This document shows, piece after piece, positions 30,118 through 38,955 of a stretch of DNA of 64,000 bases. The position numbers and the translations under genes are program-made. Position 1 is the first letter of the stretch. Each line of letters opens with the position of its first letter. Source of the DNA: Niabella aurantiaca DSM 17617 (GTDB lineage Bacteria > Bacteroidota > Bacteroidia > Chitinophagales > Chitinophagaceae); NCBI RefSeq assembly GCF_000374125.1, contig NZ_KB893649.1:144759-208758 (forward strand). The letters run 5' to 3'. Under the pieces are notes generated by a model. The model saw only the letters and a program-made list of their open reading frames with translations. It had not been told where the DNA came from and ran no database searches.

Positions 30118-31011
30118 ATGAACCGATCATTTTTTTTACCCATTGGGGCCGTTCTTACCGCACTGTTCTTATCCGGTTGTGTGAGCAGTAAGAAATTTAC
30201 CGCCCTGCAGACCGATTATCAGAACCTTAATCAGCGCTACCAGGCCAGCCAGGTTGATCTGGCAGAAAGTAAAGCGCGGGTTAAAAGCCTTGAAGAGCAA
30301 TTAGAACAGGAACGCACCAATAATGCCTCTCTGAAAAAAGCGCTGGCGGCCCTCCAGGGTTCGCTGGATAAAAGCATTAATCAGAATACACAGGGGAATG
30401 TCAATATTTCGAAGCTTGTAGACGAGATCAATGCATCGAATAAATACATCCAGCACCTGGTAAATGCCAAAAATAAGAGCGACTCGCTGCTGATCGTGTT
30501 GACCAACAACCTGACCCGCTCTTTAAGCAGGGATGAGCTCCAGGATGTGGACGTTAAAGTATTGAAAGGTGTGGTGTATATTTCACTGGCCGATAACATG
30601 CTTTATAAATCCGGAAGCTATGAAATCTCAGAGCGCGCGGGCGACATCCTCAGCAAGATCGCAAAAATCATACAGGACTATAAAGACTATGAAGTACTGG
30701 TTGAAGGAAACACCGACAACGTACCCATCAATCGCCCCAATATCCGCAACAACTGGGACCTGAGCTCTCTGCGGGCGGCCTCTGTGGTGATCGCATTGCA
30801 AACACAATACGGCATCGATCCCAAACGCCTGACAGCAGGCGGCCGTGGTGAATACAACCCGGTGGCTGGCAATGATACTGAAGAGGGTAAAGCACGCAAC
30901 CGGAGAACGCAGATCATCATTACACCGAAGCTGGACCAGTTCATGGAACTGATCGACAAGGCTCCGGAGAACAGCAAAGACACTACACAATCGGTTACGC
31001 CGGGCATGTAA
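30118..31011 (+). CDS. OmpA-family lipoprotein with coiled coil
   Basis: 297 residues. A lipoprotein signal (lipobox LSGC, Cys21) is followed by a coiled coil (about 30-130, with LAESKARVKSLEEQLEQERT) and a C-terminal OmpA peptidoglycan-binding domain (about 150-275). The OmpA pocket residues are visible in LVEGNTDNVPINR, NNWDLSSLRAASVV and the end ARNRRTQIIITP. It probably links the outer membrane to the cell wall. A strong terminator follows at 31031-31065. Confidence 0.93.
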   Translation: MNRSFFLPIGAVLTALFLSGCVSSKKFTALQTDYQNLNQRYQASQVDLAESKARVKSLEEQLEQERTNNASLKKALAALQGSLDKSINQNTQGNVNISKLVDEINASNKYIQHLVNAKNKSDSLLIVLTNNLTRSLSRDELQDVDVKVLKGVVYISLADNMLYKSGSYEISERAGDILSKIAKIIQDYKDYEVLVEGNTDNVPINRPNIRNNWDLSSLRAASVVIALQTQYGIDPKRLTAGGRGEYNPVAGNDTEEGKARNRRTQIIITPKLDQFMELIDKAPENSKDTTQSVTPGM

Positions 31012-31030
31012 AAACAGCTTATACATCTGA

Positions 31031-31065
31031 AAACCTGCATGGGAGTGCCCATGCAGGTTTTTTTT
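31031..31065 (+). terminator. Terminator after the OmpA-family gene
   Basis: A perfect 13-bp stem (31031-31043 with 31048-31060), 4-nt loop AGTG, and eight consecutive T overlapping its 3' end. Confidence 0.93.
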
Positions 31066-31248
31066 GCTCCTGCTCCCAAAGCCGTCTAAGGGTTTGGGCC
31101 TCTCTTTTGACGGTTGGTATGATGATTGGTTGGTTGGGGCGCCCCGAAGCCCCGGTGGGCGCATAAATTACAGCCGCTGATGTGCTGATTTGACTGGCGG
31201 AATTGCCGAATCAAATTAAAACAGCAATTCGATATAACCCGCCCGGAG

Positions 31249-33654
31249 TTACTCAACCGGGCTTTCCGCCATTCCCGATGCACCTCCGCCTGCCATTTGC
31301 GGATCCGTTACGGACACGGCTCCTGTTTCTACATGGCCGGCATAGTGCCGCTCATACGACGGATGCTGTGGCAACAGCACGGAGAAGTCGTACCATTGGC
31401 CGCTTTTCCCCAGCCGGATGCGGATCTTTTTGGTTGTGTGTGGCTGCAGCGTCAGCTCCCGCCCGGGTAATTGATATGCATGATCTTTGAACAATACTGT
31501 TTGTACACCGGGCGTATTGTTTTGCAACAGCAGCTCCAGGTCTCCGTTCAGTTTTTTCCGGAACAACCCCTTTTGTTCGTAGGTGGCGGCAACCGTTATA
31601 TCCGGGTCGGTCTCCGCGCCCCGGAAGCGCCGGAAAAAGCCATTGGGTCCCTGTACGACCAGGTCGTACCGGCCACCGGAAAAATTTTTGATCTCAAAAT
31701 GATCTATCAATACTCCGCCCGCGCTTAGGGCGTAAAACCAGGTCTTGCCGGCAACAGTATTATAAGAAGCAGGCGTATAAACATTAAAGGGAGCGCCCCT
31801 CAGTCCGGCATCCGCATGATGCGTTCCGCTGCCGGCCCGGAGCTCAATTTCCAATTGTCCTTCACGGGTACGGCAATCCGCAAAAAGCCGGTAGGGCAAT
31901 GCGGTAGCGGGTCTTGTACCTTTCTCCTGCCGCGGCATGCGGCTGCGATTGGCCGGCGTCCCTGCCGTGGCACCGTTGACGGCACGGATCTCTTCTTCCG
32001 TCAATGGCAACGGAGGTTTTTGCTCCGGCTTATTCCGGGCATTTTGGATATCCTGTACCACGCTTTCTTTTTTTAAGGAAGCGGGCAGGGGATACTGCTC
32101 ACCGTTATACGGACGGAATACGGATGTCAGATCCCCGCAAACAGCCCTGCGCCAGTCGCTGATATGCGGGCTGCGGATGGTTTTACCGGTTTTCTTTGAA
32201 AGAAAGGTTTCCAGGAACATCAGTGCAGAGGTATGATCAAAAACCTCTGAATTCACAAATCCACCCCTGCTCCAGGGAGAAGCAACGATAAACGGTACGC
32301 GGTATCCGAGGCCAATGGGCAGGTCATGCTCCCAGGAAAAGTCGGGGGCCGGATCTATGCCGTCCGAAACCTTTCCGGTGGAATGGTCTCCTTTTTTGGG
32401 CACTGCAAAAGGAGCCAGGTGATCGTAATAACCATCGTTCTCATCATAGGTCAGAATAAAGATCGTCTTCTTCCATACCTCCGGGTTTTCCGTGAGGATC
32501 TTCAGCGCCTCCGATACATACCAGGTACCGTACAGGGGCGTACTGGTATGATCGGAAAAAGCCTGGGGCGCCACCAGCCAGGACACGGCAGGCAGTGTTC
32601 CGTTTTTTACATCCGCCCGGAATTGTTTAAAAATATCCTGTGCGGGAATGTTCACTGTTTTTTGCTGTCCCATATCATCGGTGAAGGTATACGGCTCCAG
32701 TTTCAGGTAGGCATCTCCGTCATCCTCATTTGTGGTGAACGCCTTATCGACCAAGTTCTTTTCTTTTTCTGTAAGCTGCGCGTATTGCTGCTGTACTTTC
32801 TCTGCGGGTATTTTTTCCTTACCGGTATGATCTCCGTTCTTTCGGAAATACGATGAAAGCTTTACCCGGTGATTCTTTATATATTCTACCGCATTATCGC
32901 CATAGTTGCCCAGCCAGTAATCCGTTTCATCCGGCAGGGCGGCCGTCCAGAGCCCGTTCTGGTAGATCCGCCAGGGAATACCGTGCTCTTCCAGCAGCTC
33001 CGGAAAAGAGCTCCAGTCTACATACACATTGTTGCGCGATTCGGCCTGGGAATTCCGGACGGCCGGCTTGCTTTCGCCCGACAGATCCGGCCGGATATTC
33101 CCCGTCCAAAAGAACAGCCGGTTCGGGGTGGTACCGGTCAGCGAGGAGCAAAAATTATGATCGCAGATGGTAAAGGCATCCGCCAATGCGTAATAGAAGG
33201 GTACATCTGTTCTTTGATAATGCCCCATGCACATGACCGTTTTATTGGGGATCCACTGATCGTACCGGCCCTGATTCCGGGCAGCGCTCTGATCCGGCCA
33301 GTCGTGCGGAAGCCCACCCTGCCAGGTGATCTTTGTTTTGTTGATATCAATATGGAACGGTACATAAGCATTCCCTTCTTTATCTTTCTGGATCCAGGCT
33401 TTGTTCTGATCCGGCAATATTTTTACCCGGGGGTCATTAAATCCCCGTACACCCTGCAGGCAGCCGAACATATGATCAAAGGACCGGTTCTCCTGCATCA
33501 GGAAAACGACATGCTCTGCGTCATAAAAGGTCGTTCCGGGCGCTGCGCTGATGCTGGCAGCCTTTGCAATGGAAGTGGGCAATACGTTGGTCAGCCCGGC
33601 CGCTCCTGATAAGATGGTTGCGTTCTTCAGAAAATCTCTCCTGCTCTTATTCAT
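31249..33654 (-). CDS. Phosphocholine-specific phospholipase C, Tat-exported
   Basis: 801 residues. A Tat signal (NKSRRDFLKNATILSGAAG) is followed by the phosphoesterase domain of the PlcH/PlcN/acid phosphatase superfamily: VVFLMQENRSFDHMFGCLQG, FFWTGNIRPD, FILTYDENDGYYDHLAPF and VASPWSRGGFVNSEVFDHTS. C-terminal repeats (about 620-790) correspond to the DUF756 modules of bacterial phospholipases C. It hydrolyses phospholipids to diacylglycerol and a phospho-alcohol outside the cytoplasm. It is 78 bp downstream of the hemoglobin gene with its own TATCTTTT box (33681-33688), so it may be transcribed separately. Confidence 0.9.
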   Translation of the reverse strand: MNKSRRDFLKNATILSGAAGLTNVLPTSIAKAASISAAPGTTFYDAEHVVFLMQENRSFDHMFGCLQGVRGFNDPRVKILPDQNKAWIQKDKEGNAYVPFHIDINKTKITWQGGLPHDWPDQSAARNQGRYDQWIPNKTVMCMGHYQRTDVPFYYALADAFTICDHNFCSSLTGTTPNRLFFWTGNIRPDLSGESKPAVRNSQAESRNNVYVDWSSFPELLEEHGIPWRIYQNGLWTAALPDETDYWLGNYGDNAVEYIKNHRVKLSSYFRKNGDHTGKEKIPAEKVQQQYAQLTEKEKNLVDKAFTTNEDDGDAYLKLEPYTFTDDMGQQKTVNIPAQDIFKQFRADVKNGTLPAVSWLVAPQAFSDHTSTPLYGTWYVSEALKILTENPEVWKKTIFILTYDENDGYYDHLAPFAVPKKGDHSTGKVSDGIDPAPDFSWEHDLPIGLGYRVPFIVASPWSRGGFVNSEVFDHTSALMFLETFLSKKTGKTIRSPHISDWRRAVCGDLTSVFRPYNGEQYPLPASLKKESVVQDIQNARNKPEQKPPLPLTEEEIRAVNGATAGTPANRSRMPRQEKGTRPATALPYRLFADCRTREGQLEIELRAGSGTHHADAGLRGAPFNVYTPASYNTVAGKTWFYALSAGGVLIDHFEIKNFSGGRYDLVVQGPNGFFRRFRGAETDPDITVAATYEQKGLFRKKLNGDLELLLQNNTPGVQTVLFKDHAYQLPGRELTLQPHTTKKIRIRLGKSGQWYDFSVLLPQHPSYERHYAGHVETGAVSVTDPQMAGGGASGMAESPVE

Positions 33655-33732
33655 GATGTGGTTTGATCATTAATGAGCGCAAAAGATACTGATTTTATGA
33701 ACGGTCCCGGATGAAAAAGGATGGATGGCCCG

Positions 33733-34131
33733 TTATATGAGGGGTGTTTTTCCGGTATCCCGGTAGTAATCGATCTTGGACAGGAACATCGCTGCCATTT
33801 TTTCTGCGCGCCATTTTGCTTCCTCAGCCTTCGGCCCCTGAAAGTAGGTATCAATGGTTTCCTGCCACAGCCGTAGCCAGGTATCAAAATGCGGCCCGCT
33901 GATGGGCAGCTTTGCATGTGGTGGAAAAGGGCTGCCAAAATAAGTATGGTTCCCCAGCAGCACGGTTTCCCAGAACCGGTACATTTTCTCCAGGTGCTGC
34001 GGCCACTGGTCGCGGATCACGGCATCAAAGACCGGTCCCACCTGCTGGTCTTCCCGGATCTTTGTGTAGAACTGATCCACCAGCAGCTGTATGTCTTCCC
34101 TTGTAGTGATCTCTTTTTTTAGTACCGTCAT
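33733..34131 (-). CDS. Group III truncated hemoglobin
   Basis: 132 residues. The pattern IQLLVDQFYTKIREDQQVGP, HLEKMYRFWETVLLG, YFGSPFPPHAKLPISGPHF and WLRLWQETID fits group III (trHbP) globins, with the proximal histidine in PPHAKLP or nearby GPHFDTW. These bind O2 or NO and are often linked to nitrosative stress. The start is 1 bp from the stop of the preceding membrane-protein gene, and the gene ends the cbb3 oxidase operon. This suggests NO or oxygen chemistry around the terminal oxidase. Confidence 0.9.
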   Translation of the reverse strand: MTVLKKEITTREDIQLLVDQFYTKIREDQQVGPVFDAVIRDQWPQHLEKMYRFWETVLLGNHTYFGSPFPPHAKLPISGPHFDTWLRLWQETIDTYFQGPKAEEAKWRAEKMAAMFLSKIDYYRDTGKTPLI

Positions 34132-34132
34132 T

Positions 34133-34534
34133 TTAATTCATTGAAAGATATCGTATCAGATAATATAAGGTCCACGCGGTAAAGGCAATGATCAGCACCC
34201 AGATCCACAGCGGGATGCTTTGCGGCGTTTCGCTTCCCTCGATCAGAAAGGAGCGGGAATCGCCTTTGCCGTATGCATGGATCATTACGGGCAGGATGCC
34301 GTCCACCACTTCGTGCTCCCTGATCCCCTCTACCGCTATTGCCGGTCCGTTGCGGACAACAAAGGGGATCTTCCGGATCCCTTCTTTCCCGGAGGGGTCC
34401 CTGCTCACAATTTTCAATATATGTTCCCCGTCTGTCAATTTATGCGTATCCAGCTCAAAATTGACGGGCGCCTCCAGCTGCAGCACCGGGTTGGGCGCTT
34501 CATCAATAAAAACATAAATCGTACTCTTATCCAT
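34133..34534 (-). CDS. Single-pass membrane protein of the cbb3 locus
   Basis: 133 residues. The N-terminal 100 residues are beta-rich with an Ig-like or cadherin-like feel (LEAPVNFELDTHKLTDGEHI, LKIVSRDPSGKEGIRKIPF), then one C-terminal membrane helix (IPLWIWVLIIAFTAWTLYYL). It has no N-terminal signal. No named family is recognised. It is tightly packed between a small membrane protein (11 bp) and the hemoglobin gene (1 bp), so a role in oxidase assembly or electron transfer is likely but unproven. Confidence 0.72.
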   Translation of the reverse strand: MDKSTIYVFIDEAPNPVLQLEAPVNFELDTHKLTDGEHILKIVSRDPSGKEGIRKIPFVVRNGPAIAVEGIREHEVVDGILPVMIHAYGKGDSRSFLIEGSETPQSIPLWIWVLIIAFTAWTLYYLIRYLSMN

Positions 34535-34545
34535 AACAAAGCTAC

Positions 34546-34803
34546 TTATTTAAAAATTGAGCGTTTAATATGATCTGCGGAAGTTTCTCCCGGCCGCAGG
34601 ATCCATTTTACCGAAAAGAACAGCGAAAGGGCCACAATGGCCGCTACCGCTGCAACGATCCAAAGGTCCCAGCGGCTTTCCGGGCCGGCGCCGTGACTGA
34701 TCCCCCGCAATAGTTCTGGTTGTCTACGTTCACAAACCGTACAAGCCACAGCGATGGTTCCGGACCCGAAAAAACAACTGAAAAATAATATCCGTTTTCT
34801 CAT
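34546..34803 (-). CDS. Small membrane protein with CxxC, cbb3 locus
   Basis: 85 residues: a signal-like helix (FFSCFFGSGTIAVA), the motif CTVCERRQPELL, then a membrane helix (DLWIVAAVAAIVALSLFFSV). It overlaps the ccoO stop by 4 bp (ATGA), a classic sign of translational coupling. No family recognised. The CxxC outside the membrane could bind copper or heme or do thiol exchange during oxidase assembly. Confidence 0.72.
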   Translation of the reverse strand: MRKRILFFSCFFGSGTIAVACTVCERRQPELLRGISHGAGPESRWDLWIVAAVAAIVALSLFFSVKWILRPGETSADHIKRSIFK

Positions 34804-35819
34804 TCCGATGTTTTTAACTTCAACAAATCAATGATCTTTTTTACGTCTTCGGGCGCCACTTTTTTGCCCTGGTTGCCCCAGCTCGTCCGTTCGTGGTCGA
34901 TGATGGCGGCTACTTCATTTTCGGTAAAATTCATATTCGTTCCTACCGGCGGCATCACGCCATACTCCTCGCGCGCATCATACCCGTTCATAATGATGTC
35001 TACATATTTTTCCAGGTCTTCCCCCGTAACCACGGGGCTGCCTTTCAGCGCCGGAAAAGCACCGGGCAGTCCCTCCCCGTTTTCCTGGTGGCAGCTCTGA
35101 CAATTGGCGGCATACAGCGCCTGCCCGTCGACGGTGGCTGCTGTGCCCTCGCCGGCTGCTGCTTTTTTCTCCTTCTTATATAAGAATTCCGGTACCGCGG
35201 TATTTTGCGGCAGGGCTGCCTGTTTGAGGGATTGCAGGTAGGCCAGCAGGTACAGGGCATCCTTTGTTGCCACGATCTTTTCATCACCGTTCAGGTAGGC
35301 CGCCGGCACATTGACCACAACATCTGATTCCGCCGGGTCTTTTTTCCGCTCAAACAACCAGGGATAGGCGGGCATTACGGATTCCTTCACCACAATCCTC
35401 GGGTTAAAAAGGTGCACGAGGTTCCAGTCCTTGCCCGGCTGGCGGGTGCCAACATTGGTGAGGTCCGGTCCCGTACGCTCCGTACCCATCAGGGTAGCGG
35501 TATTGCGCCAAAAATCGGTACGGACATTTGCCGCATAATCAGCGGCCAGCCCGGGCCGGTCGCCCCATACCTTATCCATATCAATATTCCGTACCTGCTG
35601 GGTATGACAGGCCACGCATCCGTTGGCAATGTATATCCCCTTCCCGATACGGGCCTCTTTACTGAGCGCCGGGGCGCCCGGCAGGGGCCTGTTCTGCTTT
35701 TGATTGGAAAGCGCAGGAACTATTGCTACCAACACGGTCAGTCCTGCAAAAAAAAGCGCCGCGTTTGAAAAAAGTAGTTTATGATTATCAAGCATGCTCA
35801 TCTTCTCAGAAATTGACAT
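34800..35819 (-). CDS. ccoO: cbb3 oxidase mono-heme subunit CcoO with a second cytochrome c domain
   Basis: 339 residues. After a membrane anchor (about 14-36), the CcoO-type heme site C68-V-A-C71-H72 lies in GIYIANGCVACHTQQVR, with the family segment KVWGDRPG. A second class I cytochrome c domain follows with C240-Q-S-C243-H244 and candidate axial Met in GVMPPVG. No separate ccoP is present in the locus, so this fused second heme probably does CcoP's job of passing electrons to CcoN. It starts 7 bp after ccoN and overlaps the next gene by 4 bp. Confidence 0.9.
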   Translation of the reverse strand: MSISEKMSMLDNHKLLFSNAALFFAGLTVLVAIVPALSNQKQNRPLPGAPALSKEARIGKGIYIANGCVACHTQQVRNIDMDKVWGDRPGLAADYAANVRTDFWRNTATLMGTERTGPDLTNVGTRQPGKDWNLVHLFNPRIVVKESVMPAYPWLFERKKDPAESDVVVNVPAAYLNGDEKIVATKDALYLLAYLQSLKQAALPQNTAVPEFLYKKEKKAAAGEGTAATVDGQALYAANCQSCHQENGEGLPGAFPALKGSPVVTGEDLEKYVDIIMNGYDAREEYGVMPPVGTNMNFTENEVAAIIDHERTSWGNQGKKVAPEDVKKIIDLLKLKTSE

Positions 35820-35826
35820 TATAAAA

Positions 35827-37959
35827 TCAGTGGGCCGCCACCCTTTCTCTTAACTGGTTCAGGGCCGTTTCGTTGACATCCGGAAGCTCATTCCCGGCAG
35901 CGTACATTTTATACATATTGTAAGCAAAAACAAGGTGGGAACCCCACATCAGGCTGCCTCCTACTGCCCGCCATACCCAGTAAGGAGCCATCCCTTTTAC
36001 CGTTTCAATAAAAGGTACCCCGTTGAGCCAGGCCACGCCCCGCAGCGTGCTTCCGTACATCAGCGGAATGATATAAAATAGCAGACCGATAAGCGCCAGC
36101 CAGAAATGGATCCCCACGCTTATCTGCGGAGGCTCTTTTCCTGTAAGCCGGGGCACAATGGCATAAATGGCCGCCCAGAGAAAAAAGCAGATGATCCCAT
36201 ACATCGTCATATGGGAATGCGCTACCGTAAAATCTGTAAAGTGCCAGATCAGGTTGGTAGTACGGAATGCTTCGGCCGTGCCCTGTAACGACCCGGTGAA
36301 ATAGAAAATGATCCCTACCAGGAAAAACGGCAGGGTATAGCTGGAGCTCACTTTGCTCCATGCGCCCTTGAAGGTCATCAGGAAATTGGTGGTGCCCGCG
36401 ATCACCGGTATGGCCATGCCGGCGCTGCCTACGATGGCTACCGTTTGCAGCCACCAGGGAATGGCACTGAATACAAAATGGTGCGTACCGATCAGGGTAT
36501 AGAACAGGATCTGCGTCCAGAAGGCCAGTATTCCCAGGCTGTAGGAATAAATGGGCTGGTTCAGCTGCTGGGGCAGGAAATAATACACAATACCCAGGGT
36601 GAACAGCATGAACCACATGCCCACTCCCTGGTGCATATAATACCCCTGGATGATCGTTTCGCCCAGGCCGTTCTGCCATGTGGGAATATAGGCCACCAGA
36701 ACGATGGTGATGGCAAAAATGACTGAAGCCACAATATACCAGTTGGCAATATAGATCTCCCTTGTGGTGCGGCGGGCGATCGTCTGGTAAAAATTCCACA
36801 GGGTGAGCACCAGTCCCAGCGCAAACAGTAACATCACCGGCCAGATATATTCCCGGTACTCGCCACCGCCATTATTGATGCCAGCCATCAGGAACAGGGT
36901 CCCAAGTACCACCGATGCATTGATAAGGCAGAGCGCATACCAGCCCGTTTTAAGGCTAAAAAGTTTTGTATTGCTTACCCGGGGCACCACGTAATAGCCC
37001 AGTCCCAACATGGCCAGGGAGGCCCATCCCCAGAATACGGAATTGGTATGCACCGGCCGGAGGCGTCCAAAACTCAGCCAGCTGACATGATCCGCATCGG
37101 GGGCAATAAACTTGATGCCCACATATTCTCCCACACTGGTACCAAACAGCAGCCAGAACACCGAGCAGCCCAGGTACCACAATACCAGCTTTGAAAGTGC
37201 CGGGTCGACGTCCGGGCGCTTCTGTGCCCGTTTTTTTTCGGCAACAATGGGCAACCCCTCCGTTTCGCGGATCCGCAGCAGACCGTTCCTGTCCTCGGCC
37301 TTTCCGGTACCGGAAAGGCGGGCAGCAGCTGGCAGGGGCCCTTCCTCCGGAGGCCGTTCTTCCAGCAACTGCTCCAGTTCCTGCTCCGGCAGCTGCTCCA
37401 GGTAAGCGGCCAGTCGGCCGGCATCTCTGAGCTGCTGCTTGTTTTTAAACTGCTGCAGGATCCTTTGCATTTTAAGATACAGCAATACCACCCCCAGCAA
37501 GATGGGCAATGCCATCAGCGTAATGGTGATGATGACACCGGTTTCGCTGAGCAATGGCCCCCCGCCCGGAGTGCTCTGTGCAAATAACTGCCCTGCGGGA
37601 GCCAGCAAGGCCGCTACCGGCAAAATGAGCAACCGCGCGTTGCTATTTTTCTTTTTTAATGCCAGGATCTCCCGGAGCTGCGCATTGGTGAACCGTTGCA
37701 GCCAGGCTTCCGGCGCCCCGTGTTTTTGACCCGCCGTACCTGCTTTGGAGGCCGTACGGATCCTGCGGATCTTTTGCCGCATCAGCCATGCCACTGCAAA
37801 CAGCACCAGAACAATCAGCAGTAAGAATATTCCCCATACAGATCTGTCGGCAAAAGAAAAGGAATAAGGAAACCCACCGCCGGCTTGTGCACCGGACGGG
37901 GCGGAGATTAAAAAGACCGGGAGCAATCCCGGGGTGCTGATGACCGATATCCGTTTCAT
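35827..37959 (-). CDS. ccoN: cbb3-type cytochrome c oxidase catalytic subunit CcoN, with an N-terminal extension
   Basis: 710 residues. The catalytic domain starts near 250 and has the expected membrane helices and ligands: RPVHTNSVFWGWASLA (heme b His), YYMHQGVGMWFMLF, YTLIGTHHFVFSAIPWWLQ (CuB His pair) and HFTDFTVAHSHMTMYG (heme His). It reduces O2 to water at low oxygen. The first 250 residues are unusual: two modules, each a hydrophobic signal-like segment plus a membrane helix and a basic helix (around 1-110 and 110-205, the second with LPEQELEQLLEERPPEEG). It is the first gene of the operon, downstream of an Rrf2-type site. Confidence 0.9.
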   Translation of the reverse strand: MKRISVISTPGLLPVFLISAPSGAQAGGGFPYSFSFADRSVWGIFLLLIVLVLFAVAWLMRQKIRRIRTASKAGTAGQKHGAPEAWLQRFTNAQLREILALKKKNSNARLLILPVAALLAPAGQLFAQSTPGGGPLLSETGVIITITLMALPILLGVVLLYLKMQRILQQFKNKQQLRDAGRLAAYLEQLPEQELEQLLEERPPEEGPLPAAARLSGTGKAEDRNGLLRIRETEGLPIVAEKKRAQKRPDVDPALSKLVLWYLGCSVFWLLFGTSVGEYVGIKFIAPDADHVSWLSFGRLRPVHTNSVFWGWASLAMLGLGYYVVPRVSNTKLFSLKTGWYALCLINASVVLGTLFLMAGINNGGGEYREYIWPVMLLFALGLVLTLWNFYQTIARRTTREIYIANWYIVASVIFAITIVLVAYIPTWQNGLGETIIQGYYMHQGVGMWFMLFTLGIVYYFLPQQLNQPIYSYSLGILAFWTQILFYTLIGTHHFVFSAIPWWLQTVAIVGSAGMAIPVIAGTTNFLMTFKGAWSKVSSSYTLPFFLVGIIFYFTGSLQGTAEAFRTTNLIWHFTDFTVAHSHMTMYGIICFFLWAAIYAIVPRLTGKEPPQISVGIHFWLALIGLLFYIIPLMYGSTLRGVAWLNGVPFIETVKGMAPYWVWRAVGGSLMWGSHLVFAYNMYKMYAAGNELPDVNETALNQLRERVAAH

Positions 37960-37968
37960 AAATGCATA

Positions 37969-38008
37969 TATTAGATATAAATACCTTTTTATCTTTTATT
38001 GAGTCAAA
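37969..38008 (-). promoter_or_regulatory. ccoN promoter with a putative Rrf2 site
   Basis: Minus strand: TTTG (38005-38008), 21 nt, then TATTTATA (37976-37983). Within and beside it lie AGATA (37973-37977) and TATCT (37990-37994) as inverted half-sites, and the string TATCTTTTATT (37990-38000), identical to one arm of the palindrome before the Rrf2 gene. Confidence 0.5.
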
Positions 38009-38013
38009 AAAAA

Positions 38014-38448
38014 TCACTTCCGCTTCAGGAACGTCTCTTTCCGGTCCAGCTGTTCAATGAATTCACCCAGCTTTGCATTCTCCAGCATGGTCTGCATTTC
38101 TTTCCGTACTTTTTTAAATTTGAAATGAATGGGGCAGGGATTGGTCTCCGAACATTGCTTCAATCCCAGTCCGCAACCCAGAAACAGCTGTTCTCCGTCC
38201 ACGGTCTTTACAATATCGGCCAGTGAACGGTTCAGCGATGCTTTCTCCAGGTAAAACCCGCCCGTAGGCCCTTTCATGGACTCTACAAGACCTTTGCGGC
38301 TTAGCTCCTGCAGGATCTTTGCGATGAAATGCTCCGGAGAATCTATGCCGGTTGCTATTTGCTTTATTCCGACACGGCTTCCGTTCCGGGTTTGCTGCGC
38401 AATGTAGATCATTGCCCTTATTGCATATTCGCAGGTCTTAGAAAACAT
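38014..38448 (-). CDS. Rrf2-family regulator with a likely iron-sulfur cluster
   Basis: 144 residues. The winged helix-turn-helix is typical (CEYAIRAMIYIAQQ, GIKQIATGIDSPEHFIAKIL, GPTGGFYLEK). Three cysteines, Cys92, Cys99 and Cys105, lie in the loop where IscR and NsrR bind their cluster (spacing C-x6-C-x5-C against C-x5-C-x5-C). So it probably senses NO, oxygen or iron-sulfur status. It lies directly upstream of the cbb3/hemoglobin operon on the same strand. A TAGCTTTG promoter box (38457-38464) sits next to a palindromic operator, suggesting autoregulation. Confidence 0.9.
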   Translation of the reverse strand: MFSKTCEYAIRAMIYIAQQTRNGSRVGIKQIATGIDSPEHFIAKILQELSRKGLVESMKGPTGGFYLEKASLNRSLADIVKTVDGEQLFLGCGLGLKQCSETNPCPIHFKFKKVRKEMQTMLENAKLGEFIEQLDRKETFLKRK

Positions 38449-38473
38449 CGATGATGCAAAGCTATGCTATTTC

Positions 38474-38501
38474 TAATAAAAGATAAAAATATCTTTTATT
38501 A
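38474..38501. promoter_or_regulatory. Palindromic operator shared by Rrf2 and DUF488 genes
   Basis: A perfect inverted repeat with 12-bp arms, TAATAAAAGATA at 38474-38485 and its complement at 38490-38501, separated by AAAA. It covers the -33 positions of both divergent promoters (TAGCTTTG at 38457-38464 minus; TACCTTTA at 38509-38516 plus). The AAGAT/ATCTT core resembles known NsrR sites. Binding by the Rrf2 protein is inferred. Confidence 0.75.
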
Positions 38502-38594
38502 ATTTTTGTACCTTTATGAAAACTGCCGGAAACGCAACCCTGCGAACACCTTCAGCGCTGCCCGGTACCGGCCTTTTATTATAAAAACAGAAAT

Positions 38595-38951
38595 ATGAGC
38601 ACTACCATCGCCATTAAACGGATATACGAAGCGCCTTCAAAGAATGACGGTCTGCGCGTGCTGGCAGACCGGCTGTGGCCGCGTGGCCTTAAAAAGGAGG
38701 CGGCGGCCATTGACGAGTGGGCAAAAGACCTGGCCCCTACCACTGAATTGAGGAAATGGTTTGACCATGACCCCGAAAAATGGACCGGGTTCCAGAAGAA
38801 ATATGAAGAAGAACTAAAACAGAATCCCGCGCTGAACGAATTTCTGAAAAAGCATGCAGACACCCGGAAGATCACCCTGCTGTACGCAGCAAAGGACGAG
38901 CTGCACAACCAGGCCATCGTTTTGCGGGAAATCCTCAAAGCCCATAGATAA
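38595..38951 (+). CDS. DUF488 protein, YeaO-like
   Basis: 118 residues, the normal length of YeaO-type DUF488 proteins. Motifs: IKRIYEAPSKNDGLRVLADR, LWPRGLKKEAAAIDEW, WFDHDPEKW and ITLLYAAKDELHNQAIVL. The function is not established. It is divergent from the Rrf2 gene and shares its operator, so it probably belongs to the same redox or NO regulon. It is unrelated in architecture to the DUF488 fusion at 9082. Confidence 0.88.
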   Translation: MSTTIAIKRIYEAPSKNDGLRVLADRLWPRGLKKEAAAIDEWAKDLAPTTELRKWFDHDPEKWTGFQKKYEEELKQNPALNEFLKKHADTRKITLLYAAKDELHNQAIVLREILKAHR

Positions 38952-38955
38952 AAGC

